64,000 nt of DNA from Ceratotherium simum simum. Its lineage: Eukaryota > Chordata > Mammalia > Perissodactyla > Rhinocerotidae. The notes below the pieces were generated by a model that saw only the letters and a program-made list of their open reading frames with translations, was not told the DNA's origin and ran no database searches. Made by a program: the position numbers and the translations under genes. Shown here piece by piece: positions 47,230 through 58,619 of the stretch; position 1 is the first letter of the stretch, and each line of letters opens with the position of its first letter. The stretch covers positions 8,192,367-8,256,366 of the forward strand of contig NW_004454229.1 of the NCBI RefSeq assembly GCF_000283155.1, written 5' to 3'.

Positions 47230-47575
47230 AGAATAAGATTGAGAGTCAAAAAATGTTCATTTCCTTTGACCCAAAAACCATACTTCAGGGAATCTATCAC
47301 AAATACAAATGAAATATGGAAAAAGCATCATTTGTAACAAAAAAAAATTAAAAGAATTCTCAACAGAATATTATCCAGTCATTAAAAATAATGGTCATGA
47401 AGACCAAGCAATGCTAAAAGATGATTGAATAACTTAATGAAGTGGAAAAGGTAGGAAGCATAAATACATGTATACCACAATGACAACTACATAAAAATTT
47501 CATAGAAAACAAACACTGAAGCTAAACACACTAAAATTATAATAGTGATTTTATTTTGGTGTGGTAGAAATCTGA
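47230..47575 (+). mobile_element. L1M 3'-end fragment
   Basis: Sense old-L1 3' sequence: 'cttcagggaatctatcac', 'caacagaatattatccagtc', 'attaaaaataatggtcatg', 'catgtataccacaatgac'. Confidence 0.65.
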
Positions 47576-47576
47576 G

Positions 47577-47701
47577 TTTATTTCCCTTCCTCCCTTCCTT
47601 TCATCCTTCCTTCCTTCTTTCTTCCCTTCCTTTTCTCCTTTCTTCTTTCCTTCCTTCCTTCCTTCCTTTCTTTCTTCTTTCCTTCCTTCCTTCTTGTCTC
47701 T
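47577..47701 (+). repeat. (CCTT)n/(CTTT)n polypyrimidine tract
   Basis: About 125 bases almost wholly C and T, mostly CCTT units with interruptions. Confidence 0.97.
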
Positions 47702-47744
47702 AGGAATTGTGTATTGTATTTTGTATTGTATGTTATATATTATA

Positions 47745-48180
47745 TCACATCATTCAGGATCCAGGCAGGAAACAGGTGGCATACTCAAAGAGATAATTGA
47801 AAAGTATTTAATTGGAGGACTACTGTACAGGCATGAGCAGGGTTAAGGAAAGCAACAAGAGATGATAAAATACCTGACGTCTAGCAATGTCTGGGAGCTG
47901 TTACTATTTCTAGGTCAGAAGAAGGAAGAGAAGGGAGCAGTTTCTGGAACCAGGAGAGAACTGTAGCTGTAGGAGAAAGCTGTCCCATAAGAACAGCTGC
48001 AACAAAACTGTAGTATGGGATGTGAATAAATAGTCCAGTCTTTCTCTCCTCCCACCTTCCAGTCTCCCGCTAATGTCTTCCATTGACTGAGCTCAGCTGA
48101 ATGCTAGAGGATGCAGTCTGTTGAGCTCAGCCTCTCGGGGTACAGAGCAGGTAAGAAGGGTGAAAAGTGGATCTAGAAGG
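47745..48180 (+). repeat. Unnamed dispersed repeat, copy A
   Basis: It begins 'ccaggcaggaaacaggtggc', continues 'taattgaaaagtatttaattg', and ends with 'gggtacagagcaggtaagaag' and 'gtggatctagaagg'. The copy at 59565-60160 opens and is organised similarly. No coding capacity. Confidence 0.5.
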
Positions 48181-48264
48181 ACGAAGAGAATATATCCCAC
48201 AAAATCATTGTTTCATTTTATTTCTAAAACAGAAAAATGTATAAATTAAGAAATTGATTGCATT

Positions 48265-48365
48265 TGACGCTCACTTTTCTCATCCATCAAATGCAGATAA
48301 AAATAACTCCTACCTCATAAGGTTATTGGGTAATCTTGAAAATCAGCAATGCCTTTTAACTTGTT
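48265..48365 (+). mobile_element. MIR fragment
   Basis: Forward MIR middle: 'cttttctcatccatcaaatg', 'cctacctcataaggttattg'. Confidence 0.75.
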
Positions 48366-48384
48366 CTGTCAATATTATTATATA

Positions 48385-48672
48385 TATGTTCATGGTGATG
48401 ATGATGGTGGGGCTGGTGGTGATAGAGGTGGCCATGGTGGTGGTGAAAATGATAGTGGTGATGGTGATGGTGGTGCATATAATGGTGACAGTTGTGGTGA
48501 TGGAGATGGTGGTGTTAATGGTGATGGTGACAGTGACAGTGGTGGTAGCATACATGATGGTGATGTTGGCAAAGATGGTGTTAGTAATAGTCATTATGGT
48601 GGTGACTGTGGCAGCATACATGGTGGCCATGGTGGTGATAGCTACAGCAATGGTGGTGGTGGTGGTTGTGTC
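48385..48672 (+). repeat. Degenerate GGT/GAT trinucleotide satellite
   Basis: About 290 bp of imperfect GGTGAT-type triplets with interruptions. It keeps frames open on both strands (163 codons at 48254-48745 plus, 121 at 48349-48714 plus, 95 at 48343-48630 minus), giving low-complexity translations. Non-coding. Confidence 0.95.
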
Positions 48673-48989
48673 ATTGGTACATTATCCTCTTCCGTTATCA
48701 AATGCTATCTTTAAAGGACATATGACTCTATTCATAAGTAAGTAATGGCAGTAAGCACATATCTTCTGAGATCAGGGATGATCAGATGGTAAAATATGGA
48801 TCCTTCAGGGCCCATCTCTATGATACTTCTTTAATCCATAGAAAAATTTAACTCAATCCAGAGTACACCCACTGAGAAACTACTATGTGGGGTCTTCAGA
48901 AAGGAATCAAAGTTTCTACCTTCATGGTCTTTATAGCCTGAGAACAGGACAGGAGGCAAACATACAATACTATAGACACAGCATCCTAG

Positions 48990-49335
48990 GCTGTAAGCAC
49001 CTTATTCTCAGTGCCTAGCAGATTGCCTAGCACACGGTAACCTTGAAAAATACTTATTTAAGGAATGAATGAAAGTTCTATGAATGCTTGTGGAAGTCCA
49101 AACCAGCTTGATTGTGCAGAGAGGATGATATCGAGCACTTACATATTCTAACTACTTCACATGTTTTAACTCAGTAAATCTTTTCAACAGTCTTAAGAAA
49201 TATATACTAATATTATTCTCATTTTACAGATATGGCAGTTGAGGCATAAATTAAGTAAATAGTTGTATGCTGCACAGCTAGCAAGTGAATAACTTGGGAT
49301 TCAAGCCTAGAAATCGCAGTGCTAGAGCATGGACT
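48990..49335. mobile_element. L2 3' end followed by a MIR
   Basis: 48990-49078 is a forward L2 terminus ('ggctgtaagcaccttattc', ending 'aggaatgaatgaaag'). 49128-49335 is a reverse MIR ('tcgagcacttacatattc', 'gatatggcagttgaggca'). Confidence 0.8.
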
Positions 49336-49479
49336 TTTACCCCTAATGTCCTCAGAGAAGGCTTCATGGTGGAGTAGGTAGAATTAGAATAGAGCCTAGA
49401 GGAATGGATAATGACAGGAAAACCCTAGGGAAGGCCATTCAAGGCAAAGGAAATAACATTCAGGAAATAGCATTTCCCT

Positions 49480-50565
49480 CTCCATTTTCCAAGGGAAACC
49501 ACAGAAGTAGTTTGAATGATATTCTCAGAGATAACCTTCAGGAAGATGATCTGGAACTCAAGCCACAGGTGGATTGCATGAACTCATGCTTGGAACAATG
49601 AAATAAACAGAAAACAAGTTGGAATAAATTATCCCAGACCCTTTAGGACCAATGCAGGATGTTCTGTTTGTCTTCAGAAGGAGCTCTCTCCTGGGTTACT
49701 TGCAAAAGGCAGCAAATAATGGCGGGGATGGGGAGGACACACCCGTGTACATTTGCTGCTGTTTTTGTCATACGCCTAACCAGAGCAGCAGCACCCAGGG
49801 CGAGAAGCAGGAATGAGCGCCGTGACAGCCCTGTCCTGTACATGGACGGTGTTATTCAGTGTGGGCAAAGAGGGGCTGCACCAGGGAGCAAGGAAAGTGG
49901 AAGCTGGGAACAACATCTCCAGCCCAGGAAGGAATCGGGTAGGAAAGCAGAGCCTAGTCATGTTTCACAGGACAGCGTGGCCGGACCCCAGCATAGAACA
50001 ACTTGGGGAATTTCTCTCCAGTTTCCCGTTCCCCAGCTGTATTTTATTTACCCAGCCCACCTGCTCTAATTCTGCCTTCTCCTCCAGCACCTAAAGGCAC
50101 AGCAGCACCTCTGATTATTTCTGCTACATTAAGACTGGCTGGAAAATATGAAAATTCACTCTACCCCAGGACAGGAAGATGAATGAGTTACAGGAAAGTT
50201 ATTTTAAAATCTCCTCAAAATGAAAACTATAATGTCAGGGTGTTCAGGGATACAAAAGAAAAAAATATATATATACACAGGCAGAGAAATGCATGAGAAG
50301 AAAACACTGTGTGTATGTTTTCATTTGGCTAGGTTTCTTTCAAATAAAAACGTTGTTTGGGAAATATTCTGAGTGAGAATTTCTTTTTTGGCACCGAGTT
50401 GGCTGTGTTTGGGCTCCCTTCTCAGGACACCAGGGCACTTCAAGCCAAGCGCAGGATGTTCAGTGTGGTTACCTGCAGTGAGCCTGGCCGCCAGACTGGG
50501 CCAGCGTGTGGTCTGACTTCCTCCCCACTTTGCCTGCCTGTTTCATCCACGTTTTTTGACGGGCA
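49480..50565. other. Unassigned sequence, no supported gene
   Basis: Contains a 136-codon plus frame (49659-50069) and opposing minus frames over the same bases. The translation has no domain and no matching splice or promoter context. No repeat named. Confidence 0.45.
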
Positions 50566-50569
50566 GCCC

Positions 50570-50680
50570 GGGGATCTAGCTCTAGCTCAGCCAAGTCACT
50601 TCACTCCTTGCTGGCCTCAGTTTCCTAATTATGAAATGGGGCTAAAATGGCTTGCTAAACAGCCCTCATCAAAGTGAAGA
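50570..50680 (+). mobile_element. MIR fragment
   Basis: 'cagccaagtcacttcactcc' and 'ctcagtttcctaattatg' fit forward MIR. Confidence 0.7.
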
Positions 50681-50974
50681 GACCCACCTCACTTGGGGTG
50701 TGGGGGGCAGTGAGTGCAAGGATGGGCCACTGACAGGTGCATGGGCAGGAGGGGGCACATTTTCAGATGTGTGCTTCTCATAAATGGGGCAATTAGCATC
50801 TTCCAAATGCTGTTTGGTGAGGGGAAGGTGAGAATCAAAGGAAATTTACAATGGATGGAAATTTAAAAAAACATATTTCAGTAACCTTGACTTGGCAGAA
50901 ACACACTAAACAGAAGTAAGGGGCTCATTCAATAGTACTGGTGTGATAGTCACATTTGAAGAATTTAGTTTTTA

Positions 50975-51790
50975 TCCATTCATTCATTTATTTAAATTTT
51001 TATAAATATTTAGTAAATTCCCACTGTACTTTCAGGTACTAACTTAGTACTGGATAGATAATAGTGAAAAAAATGGATATATCTTTTCCCCAAAAAGTCT
51101 TGCATTCCAGTGGAGGAGACAGACATTAAGCAAATACATACATACATACATACAAGTTCTGATGGATGCTATAAAGAAAAAGAATAGAATCCTCTGAAGA
51201 GGATCCCAGGGGCTCAGTAAAGCCTACTCGGTGAAAATGACATTTGAGCTAAGATCTGAAGATTGAGCAGGAGCTAGCTTGGCAAAGAATGACAGAAAGG
51301 GCATTCTAGGCAGAGGCAACAGCACGCGGTGGAAAAGCATTTGGCAGAGAAGGAGCCAAACTATTTGGAGAGCAGTGAGCAAAAGTATAAGATGAGGCTG
51401 GAGAGGTAGGGAGGAGCCAGATCACACAGGGACCCGTAGGTGATGTTAAGGTCTGTGGGTTTTATTTTAGCTGCAATGGGGATTGATTGAACAGTTTTCA
51501 GCAGGGAAATGACATGACTCACAAGAGTGGAAACAATGAGACTAGTTAGGAGGCTGTCACCATAGTCTTAAGAGACACGAGGTTAATGACAGCTAAAGTG
51601 ATGACAGTGCAGGTGAGAGGAGTTGGAGGCCTTAAGTTATTTAGGGCTAAAATGCAAAGGATTTGGTGACTTTTTGGATGTGGAATGGAAAGGTAGAGAA
51701 GATGTCAAGAAAAGCTCCTAGAGTTCCAGGTTGAGCAACTTGGGTGGGTAGAAGAGCTATTCATGAGATGGGAAGTGATGTGAACCTGCT
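50975..51790 (-). mobile_element. L2 LINE 3' region, antisense (about 0.8 kb)
   Basis: A long collinear reverse L2. From left: 'ttcattcatttatttaaatt' terminus, 'cttgcattccagtggaggag', 'atttgagctaagatctgaag', 'gggcattctaggcagaggc', 'gaggctggagaggtaggg', 'gcagggaaatgacatgac', 'actagttaggaggctgtcac'. This is the best-preserved L2 in the window. A short (CATA)n lies at 51139-51155. Confidence 0.88.
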
Positions 51791-52034
51791 GAGGAGCTCA
51801 GAGTCCAACAACCAGAAAGGACTTTACTCGCAACGCAATTGCTTAAGTGCCATGCTCCCGGAATACACCAAGTCTTACAGAAGCAGAAAGGAAGGAGCCT
51901 ATGAATCTGGCTGGAATTAGAGGAAAAGGAATCACAAAAGTGGTATCATTGTAGTTGGCTCCTGAAAGATGAGGAGTGCTTACCGGATTGAAAATGGAAG
52001 AAATATCTAGGAAGAAAAATAGCTTTTAAAAATA

Positions 52035-52130
52035 TATAAGTAATAATGCCAATCTTACAAACTCCGGGAAGGATTAAATAAGATAATTTACATGAAAATA
52101 CCTAAAACCGTGTCTTGGAATTTGTTGATG
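52035..52130 (+). mobile_element. MIR fragment
   Basis: 'ccgggaaggattaaataag' and 'cctaaaaccgtgtcttgg' fit a forward MIR 3' part. Confidence 0.65.
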
Positions 52131-52140
52131 GTGTTTACTG

Positions 52141-52196
52141 TCACCAACCCACCCAACGGCCAGTGTTGTCACCAACCCACCCAATGGCCAGTGTTG
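52141..52196 (+). repeat. 28-bp tandem duplication
   Basis: Two copies, 52141-52168 and 52169-52196, differ by one C/T. Confidence 0.97.
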
Positions 52197-52419
52197 TACG
52201 TGTATATCTCATTCTTCACCAGCTGAAAGGAGAGTGAAACTCAGATTGCCTCTTTCTGATACACCTGAGATATGTACATAAAATGATTAACACTTGTGGA
52301 CCTGAAGGGCTAGTTACTGATGGTTGCAAAAAAGGAATTAATTCATAAGGCTAGCTGTTTTTATGGTTTGGCTTTTAAATTATATTCCTTTAAGTTTTAA
52401 AGTACAGTTCATTTTGTAG

Positions 52420-52645
52420 ACTTCCACTCTCTCCATTGGTCTCTGTACCTCCCTCGGCAGCTAGCACAGGACCCAGCACAAAGAGGTGCTCGACAAAAGT
52501 TAACTAACCAGTATGAACCAGTAGAGCGCTTATGGGGTGCCTCCAATTTTCCAGAAACCATATTAGGTCTAGGCCACAGAGATAGTTAAAGCAAAGGGAT
52601 TGTCCTCAAGAAAGTCACAGCCATAAATCTAAAGTAATAAAAACA
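52420..52645. mobile_element. Two opposed L2 3' ends
   Basis: 52420-52510 forward ('gctagcacaggacccagcac', 'gaggtgctcgacaaaag'). 52520-52645 reverse ('attttccagaaaccatattag', 'attgtcctcaagaaagtc'). Confidence 0.65.
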
Positions 52646-52699
52646 TATGCATACACACTTACATACCGTATGATAAATGTGTCCAAATAAATATATATA

Positions 52700-53530
52700 G
52701 TCTCTCTCTCGCTCCCTCCCAAATTCAGAATTTAGCAGAATACAGCCAAACCAAAACATTTTTCAATCCATAAGTGTTTGCAGGCTTGAAATCTCCAAAG
52801 CAGAAACTTGAGGGTACAAAAGCAGACTAAAGTAGAGTCAGTGGAATTCCTTGAAGTTACCCATAAATATTTGCCAAGCCTTTCCCCAGTCCTACACCTA
52901 GTCATAAATCCCTCTGCTTCTTTTCAAGAACTTTTGCATTTGATCAACGATGCAGGGTGATGTTTAAACCAGGCCATTTGGAATATTCGATTTTCATACA
53001 TAGTTTTAAGATTTTAATTTCCACTCTGCAAGCCGGCTCGGATTTTCCCTGTCCTGAAATAAATCAGGATTTCCAAGACATGAATGCAGGCTCCATGCAC
53101 ACAAGGGCTTTCTGAACGTTCAGCCTGGTTGAATTGCTCAGTCAAGTCATACTTACAAACAACTTACCTCTCACCTCATCTTGGTCCTGGGGGTATAGCC
53201 TGGAAAACTGGCAGCTAATGTGGTGAGAGAAAAATACCCAGCACTCAAGATTAATCTGTCAAAAAGAAGCAAGAGCCATTCATCAAAGGAGAGAGGGACA
53301 AACTCAAAGATGTTGTGAAACATTTACCCGACCAATCTGAAACTAATTGGCCCCTTTACTTAATCTTCTCTTCTCCAAGTCAAGCCAGTGGCCACAGAGC
53401 TATAAGGGGATAGCTAGCTCTCGGCGGTAGAATGGATGATGTATACAGGATATTGCTAATATTTCACAGAATCAGAACATGTTAGAGCTGAAAGAGTCTT
53501 TGGAGTTCATTTAGCCTGGTTTGGAGAGGT
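52700..53530. other. Repeat-poor block, candidate conserved non-coding DNA
   Basis: No transposon recognised over about 800 bp, the cleanest such stretch in the right half. No plausible coding frame. Function cannot be inferred from one sequence. Confidence 0.4.
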
Positions 53531-53544
53531 AGCACTAGGGGAGC

Positions 53545-53770
53545 AGGAAGAGTCCTGGACTTGGGGTAGCCACTCTTGTTATTTTCAAACTATGTAATCT
53601 TAGGGAAGTCACTTTAACCTGTCTGAAAATTATACTCCTTACCGTCAAAAGGGAAAAACGTCTTCTCATAGGGACGCCATCAGAGGATGATAATATAAGT
53701 AAATGCACCTTGGAAATGCCACTGAGCATATAAATGGGTGAGAAATTATTATTGCAAAGAACCCAATAAA
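53545..53770 (+). mobile_element. MIR SINE
   Basis: 'gagtcctggacttggggtag', 'gtaatcttagggaagtcac', and a '...aaatgcaccttggaaatgcc' 3' part ending in ATTATTATT. Nearly full length. Confidence 0.75.
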
Positions 53771-53799
53771 TGCTACCTGAATCCAATCAATAGCAGAGT

Positions 53800-55300
53800 A
53801 GACTTAACTGAACCTTCACCTAACTGACCTGATAGATTCAATAGCTTCCTTTTATTTTGTAAATGATCGAGTCATGCCCATGGCACAGAGCACATCCGAT
53901 GCTAGTGGACTGGTCTCTAGCACTCCAGGAATTCATCTCCCGCCAGTTCAGTGATATGCTAATCAAAAGTCAGTCATATTTGTTACCATATTCTTTATTC
54001 TAGTTGTATTTCTGAAAGAATTATAAAATTTAATTAAATATTATGTAAACTAATAAAATATAAATTTTTATAAAAATATTGGTTGTTTATATGAAAATAC
54101 AGATGAATGCTATGTAACAGCTATTTGAAGTCAACTTGGTAAAAGACACTATTGTCAAATTAGTAATGAGCAAGACCATTGCAAAAGACTAGAAGAAAAT
54201 CACAAAAATCTAGGAGGCCTATACATACAACTTTCTTCCAAATGTCTTTTCCATCTTGCTTCACTTTAAATAAACTGAAAATTGTAGAGCTTATGAGTAC
54301 AACCATTCAAGAGAGTCAGCTAGGCCCTCTAATCAGTGGGTCCACAAGCAAAGCAAAGGCCTCAGTCCTACATTGAAAGATTGTTATATGAATTTTCCAT
54401 TAATATGATTCCCCTTCTAACAAAACCTAATAACTAACCAACTACCAACTTGTAGGTAATTATTTGGTGTCACTTATATACCTGACCCTCTGCTGATCTG
54501 CAGGAGCACTGAATGTAAATCACATTTAACGCGCATTCCTTGCCATTGAAGAACACACAATCTAGCTACACCCTAATAAAATGTGAAATAGTTATAGTTC
54601 AGTTATTGACCCACGATTTAACTTAAAATTATCCTCCAAGTGCAATGGTACCAAAGAGAGGAAAACTAGATTTTTCAAAATAGTTGGAGCCTTATCTTTT
54701 CTATTCGCCACAACCATAAACTCCCTGGCTTTGTCTGTTAGCTCATCAACTATTTCAGGGATAATGTTTCCTTATCATCAGTTCACCTTCTGTGCTTAGA
54801 ACAGAGTAGGTTCTCAACTGGTATGAGGAATTGGCAAGAAAGGTATGAAAGAAGGGAAACATACACAGACTTGGAAGGTGGGATTAAATAAAAGGGGAAA
54901 ATCCAGCAGGCAGGAAGGGATTGAGCAAAGGCTAAGAGGGGGAACCAGTCCTGGATCCATTTGTTCTCATAAACACTTCTTGAGCACCCCTTAGCCATCA
55001 AAACCTCTCTACCTGTGTGCCAGATCTGACCAGCAGGCTTGTTTAGCCCAAACAGTGGGGATTATTAAATTTGAACTAGTTGCCTTCACTTATATATCAG
55101 TAGATTCCATGAGCAGTTTCTCCTAAAATATCAGAAGGTCCAGCAATACCAGTGCCCCCACATGGAAGCAATGAGCAGGCAGTTTCCTACATTGTGACTC
55201 TTCCCTGTAGAGAAGATGTGACCTCTCTAATATGTTATCACCTTCGCTCTTTGGTTGGCTTCATTCATTTACATTCCTGTGTGCCTCCTTGGTAGTTAAG
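53800..55300. other. Unassigned sequence
   Basis: AT-rich core near 54000-54100. No gene and no named repeat. Confidence 0.45.
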
Positions 55301-55309
55301 GCTTTGATC

Positions 55310-55400
55310 CCTTGCTGACTATGTGCCTTGCACTGTGGTGATGCTGGGTCCCTGCTCTGGCAGGGCTACAGAGGAATAGGAAATAATCCAGGGGGCAGGT
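55310..55400 (-). mobile_element. Probable L2 3' end
   Basis: 'gactatgtgccttgcactg' followed by 'gggtccctgctctggcagg' resembles a reverse L2 terminus. Confidence 0.45.
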
Positions 55401-55589
55401 GACATGAACCTCCACAAAGTAGTGGCAATGGGGAAGGTGACAGAATGTATGCACACCAGACACCTTTCAAAGACTAAAATCATGGGAATCCGTGAAAGAT
55501 CATGTCTAGGGAAAGGAGAGGAAGAGTTTAAAGTAATTCCAGAGACTGTAGCCCAGAACACCAAGAGAAAGGTGACTGAAATAGGATAA

Positions 55590-55668
55590 TTAGGGAGGAA
55601 ATGAGAAAAGGAAGGAGAGAAGGAGAAAGGAAAGAGGAAAGGAGGCGGGGGGGGTGGGAAATACTGAA
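55590..55668 (+). repeat. Polypurine tract ending in a G-run
   Basis: About 80 bases nearly all A and G, ending with a G8 run and GGG near 55649-55660. Confidence 0.9.
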
Positions 55669-55861
55669 GTGGCTGTTCTACCAAGCATTTATACAGAAGC
55701 TGATTTTAGGGGAAATATTGTGATAAACTTAGGACATACTGAATTTTGGAGCTAGTGCAACTTCCAGGGATGGTGTCTGATGGGCAACAGATAAGAAAAC
55801 AGGAGATTCATCTCTTCAACAACATTTAATAATAAAAGTAATAACGATAAAAACATCTAAT

Positions 55862-56240
55862 CTGTATTGAACATTTAATCTATGCCAGTTACTATGCTAA
55901 ACACTTCCTATGTATGAGCAATCTCTTATAATCTCCCCAACAATTGCAAGAGGTAGCAATAATAATAAAAACAATAAATAATAATAGTTAACAGAGAGTA
56001 CAGAGTCACCATGCCAGACAGTGTTCTAAAAGCTTACATATATTAACTCATTTAAATTTTACAACATTCTTGTGAGATAGGTATTTTGTTATTGTCTGTA
56101 TTTTACAGATGAAATAGCTAAAATCAAGAGGAATTAGGTGACTTTCCCAAAATTACACAACTAGTAAGTAATGACGTTGGTCTTCCCACCCAGGTCTGTC
56201 TGAATCCGTAGTTTCAGTGTTGAGCCATTGCATTCTACTA
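55862..56240 (-). mobile_element. Two adjacent MIR SINEs
   Basis: 55862-55965 ('attgaacatttaatctatgcc') is partial. 55985-56240 is nearly complete ('tattaactcatttaaatttt', 'cagatgaaatagctaaaatc', 'attacacaactagtaagtaatg'). They share orientation and are separated by an AATAAT run. Confidence 0.82.
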
Positions 56241-56244
56241 ACAC

Positions 56245-57000
56245 TCTGTGCCAGGAAATATATCTGGCACTAACAACTCAATCAATAAAATAAGATAAGC
56301 AGTCTCTACCCACAAGGAACTCACGGTCTAAAGGGAGAGGCAAACATGTGCACAAACACTGCTGGCTAATCCTCAAGTGCAAACTGACAGACGCAGGAGT
56401 ACCAGGTGCTGTGAAAGAGCCAGGGGAGCTAAACTTGCCTTGGTGAGGGGGCAAGTAAGTCTTCACAGAGAACACAGCACAAGGAAGCTGATTCTGGAAA
56501 GACGGATACCATGCCAGGCAGAGAAGAGAGGGAAAAATGAAGAAAAGCATGGACGTATGGAAGTTTAAACCCTCCTTGGAGAACATCAAGACATCCTGGG
56601 TGCCTGGGAATTTGTAAAGATGGAAGAGAAGGGAGGAAGAGGAAAATGTAAGAGCTGATGGAGGTAGACTATGAAGGATTGAAGTGCCGTGCCAAGTAAG
56701 GCATGTCGAAGTAGAAGGCTAATATTTCTTGTGAGCACAGTCATGCAAAAGTGTGCATTTATTGTCCTGTGGGTAATGGGGAGAAATTGAAAGAGTAGCA
56801 ATCTCAGATCTGTATCTGAAAAATGTCCCTCTGGCGACAAGGTGGACAGTGGATTGTAAAGAGGCTAGACAACTTGACAGGGTACATTAAGGAGACTGTG
56901 GCAACAGCCAGCATGCAAAAGGATGAGGATCTGAAACTAGAGGGTAGAGAGAAAAGGGTAGATTACAGAGATGTTTCAAATTCTTAGATTACCAGGTTAT
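56245..57000 (-). mobile_element. L2 LINE, antisense, decayed
   Basis: Reverse L2 phrases in order: 'acccacaaggaactcacgg', 'ggtgctgtgaaagagcc', 'atgccaggcagagaagag', 'ctgtgggtaatggggag', 'aaggagactgtggcaacag'. Confidence 0.7.
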
Positions 57001-57533
57001 GCAACACGTCTTTGCAAGGGGAACGTATCTTCTGGCTTTATATTAATCATTCAAGAGATAATATAGTGGGATAATTTCCACAAATTCAGTTCATTTTGGC
57101 TATGCTGAATAACTTGTTGTATCCAGTTGAAAGGAAAGTTGCTATTTTTGTTTCTTTATATTTATATCCATGATCCACCTTTTTCCATAGAGGATTTGAG
57201 GTGCCTGGAAAATCAGCACATGAAATGCAGCATCTGACAAGTGGCTTCTTAGTAAAAGAACTGATCTGGCAGCATAAATCGGCATAAATCATCCTGCCAA
57301 ATGAGACAAGGTCAAGTTGAAGACATCAAGGAACATCCTCCACGTCAGCTCGAGACTCCAAGCTGCTGTCCCTTCCTTTCTCTGGAGAAACAAATGGTGA
57401 GAAAGTGTCCAGTTTGCTCTACTGCTAAATTGAGCGTTTCTCTCAGAAAAGGAGGAAATATTGAAACCGGCAATGAGTTTCAAACAGATCTTGCACACCC
57501 TTTCCTGGAGACACTTAAAATTATATAAGAAGA

Positions 57534-57848
57534 NNNNNNNNNNNNNNNNNNNNNNNNNNNNNNNNNNNNNNNNNNNNNNNNNNNNNNNNNNNNNNNNNNN
57601 NNNNNNNNNNNNNNNNNNNNNNNNNNNNNNNNNNNNNNNNNNNNNNNNNNNNNNNNNNNNNNNNNNNNNNNNNNNNNNNNNNNNNNNNNNNNNNNNNNNN
57701 NNNNNNNNNNNNNNNNNNNNNNNNNNNNNNNNNNNNNNNNNNNNNNNNNNNNNNNNNNNNNNNNNNNNNNNNNNNNNNNNNNNNNNNNNNNNNNNNNNNN
57801 NNNNNNNNNNNNNNNNNNNNNNNNNNNNNNNNNNNNNNNNNNNNNNNN
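57534..57848. other. Assembly gap (315 N)
   Basis: A run of N. Frames reported across it are meaningless. The right edge lies inside the head of an ERE SINE. Confidence 1.
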
Positions 57849-57866
57849 AGCCACGGGGCCGGCCCA
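57849..57866 (-). mobile_element. ERE SINE head, cut by the gap
   Basis: 'agccacggggccggccca' is the reverse of an ERE 5' end. The rest of the element must lie in the gap. Confidence 0.85.
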
Positions 57867-57874
57867 TTTTTGCC

Positions 57875-58412
57875 TTCTTAATCTTACTTAATTCTTTCAT
57901 AACAACCTGAAAAAGAAACTGGGAAAGAATTATCATCTCCATTTCACAGACGAAAAAAATGAAGGTGAGAGATTTAAAGTGACTTCTGAAAGTCACAAAA
58001 CTTAGTTATTAGTGACAGAATTAGGTTGAAACATTAATTGTACTAATTCACATTTTAAGGAAAATGAGGTATTATAAAAATAGTAGGAGCTAACATTTAG
58101 AGTGGTTACTATGTGTTCCAGTGTTAGATACTATGCTATGTACATTGTATGCATTAGCACATTTAATTCTCAAACCACCCTATGACTGAGGCAGTATCAC
58201 TGTTCCCATTTTACAGATGAGGATACTGAGGCTGCAGATGGTGATTACATCAAGGTCACACAGAGAATTACTGGTAGAGCTGGGATTCAAACTCAGGCAT
58301 TCTGTGTCAAATCAGCTCTCAACCAAGCAAACGTCTATTTAAATCTTGACTCTGCTAGCTATTAACTGTCTAACCCTGGCCAAATTATTGCATTTTTGGA
58401 ACCTCTGTTAAA
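57875..58412. mobile_element. Three MIR SINEs
   Basis: 57875-58035 reverse ('ctccatttcacagacg', 'gacagaattaggttgaaac'). 58090-58310 reverse and nearly full ('cattttacagatgaggatac', 'gagctgggattcaaactc'). 58325-58412 forward ('gactctgctagctattaac'). Confidence 0.85.
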
Positions 58413-58619
58413 TAAAATTGTGTGTGTGTGCATATGGCCTGGTTTGGCATCTTACTATTTGTAGGCCACCAATAAACATTAATTCCCCCTTTTTTAACCA
58501 CAATACATCGTCACTAGTCATTTTTATGACAGAAATAACCATGTTAGTTAATCTAACATCACAAAATGGCAGCACTTGTACAGACAGTAGAAAAAAAACA
58601 GAGAGTATCTCATAAGCTC

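Noticed and set aside
48254..48745. 163-codon plus-strand frame, one of the longest in the window
   Set aside because: Its translation is low-complexity valine/methionine-rich repeat produced by the GGT/GAT satellite, and other frames and the other strand are equally open.
49659..50069. 136-codon plus frame in repeat-poor sequence
   Set aside because: Opposing frames overlap it, composition is ordinary and no motif, splice site pair or signal peptide convinces.
57289..57996. 235-codon minus frame and 149-codon plus frame
   Set aside because: Both run through 315 N bases. They are artefacts of the gap.
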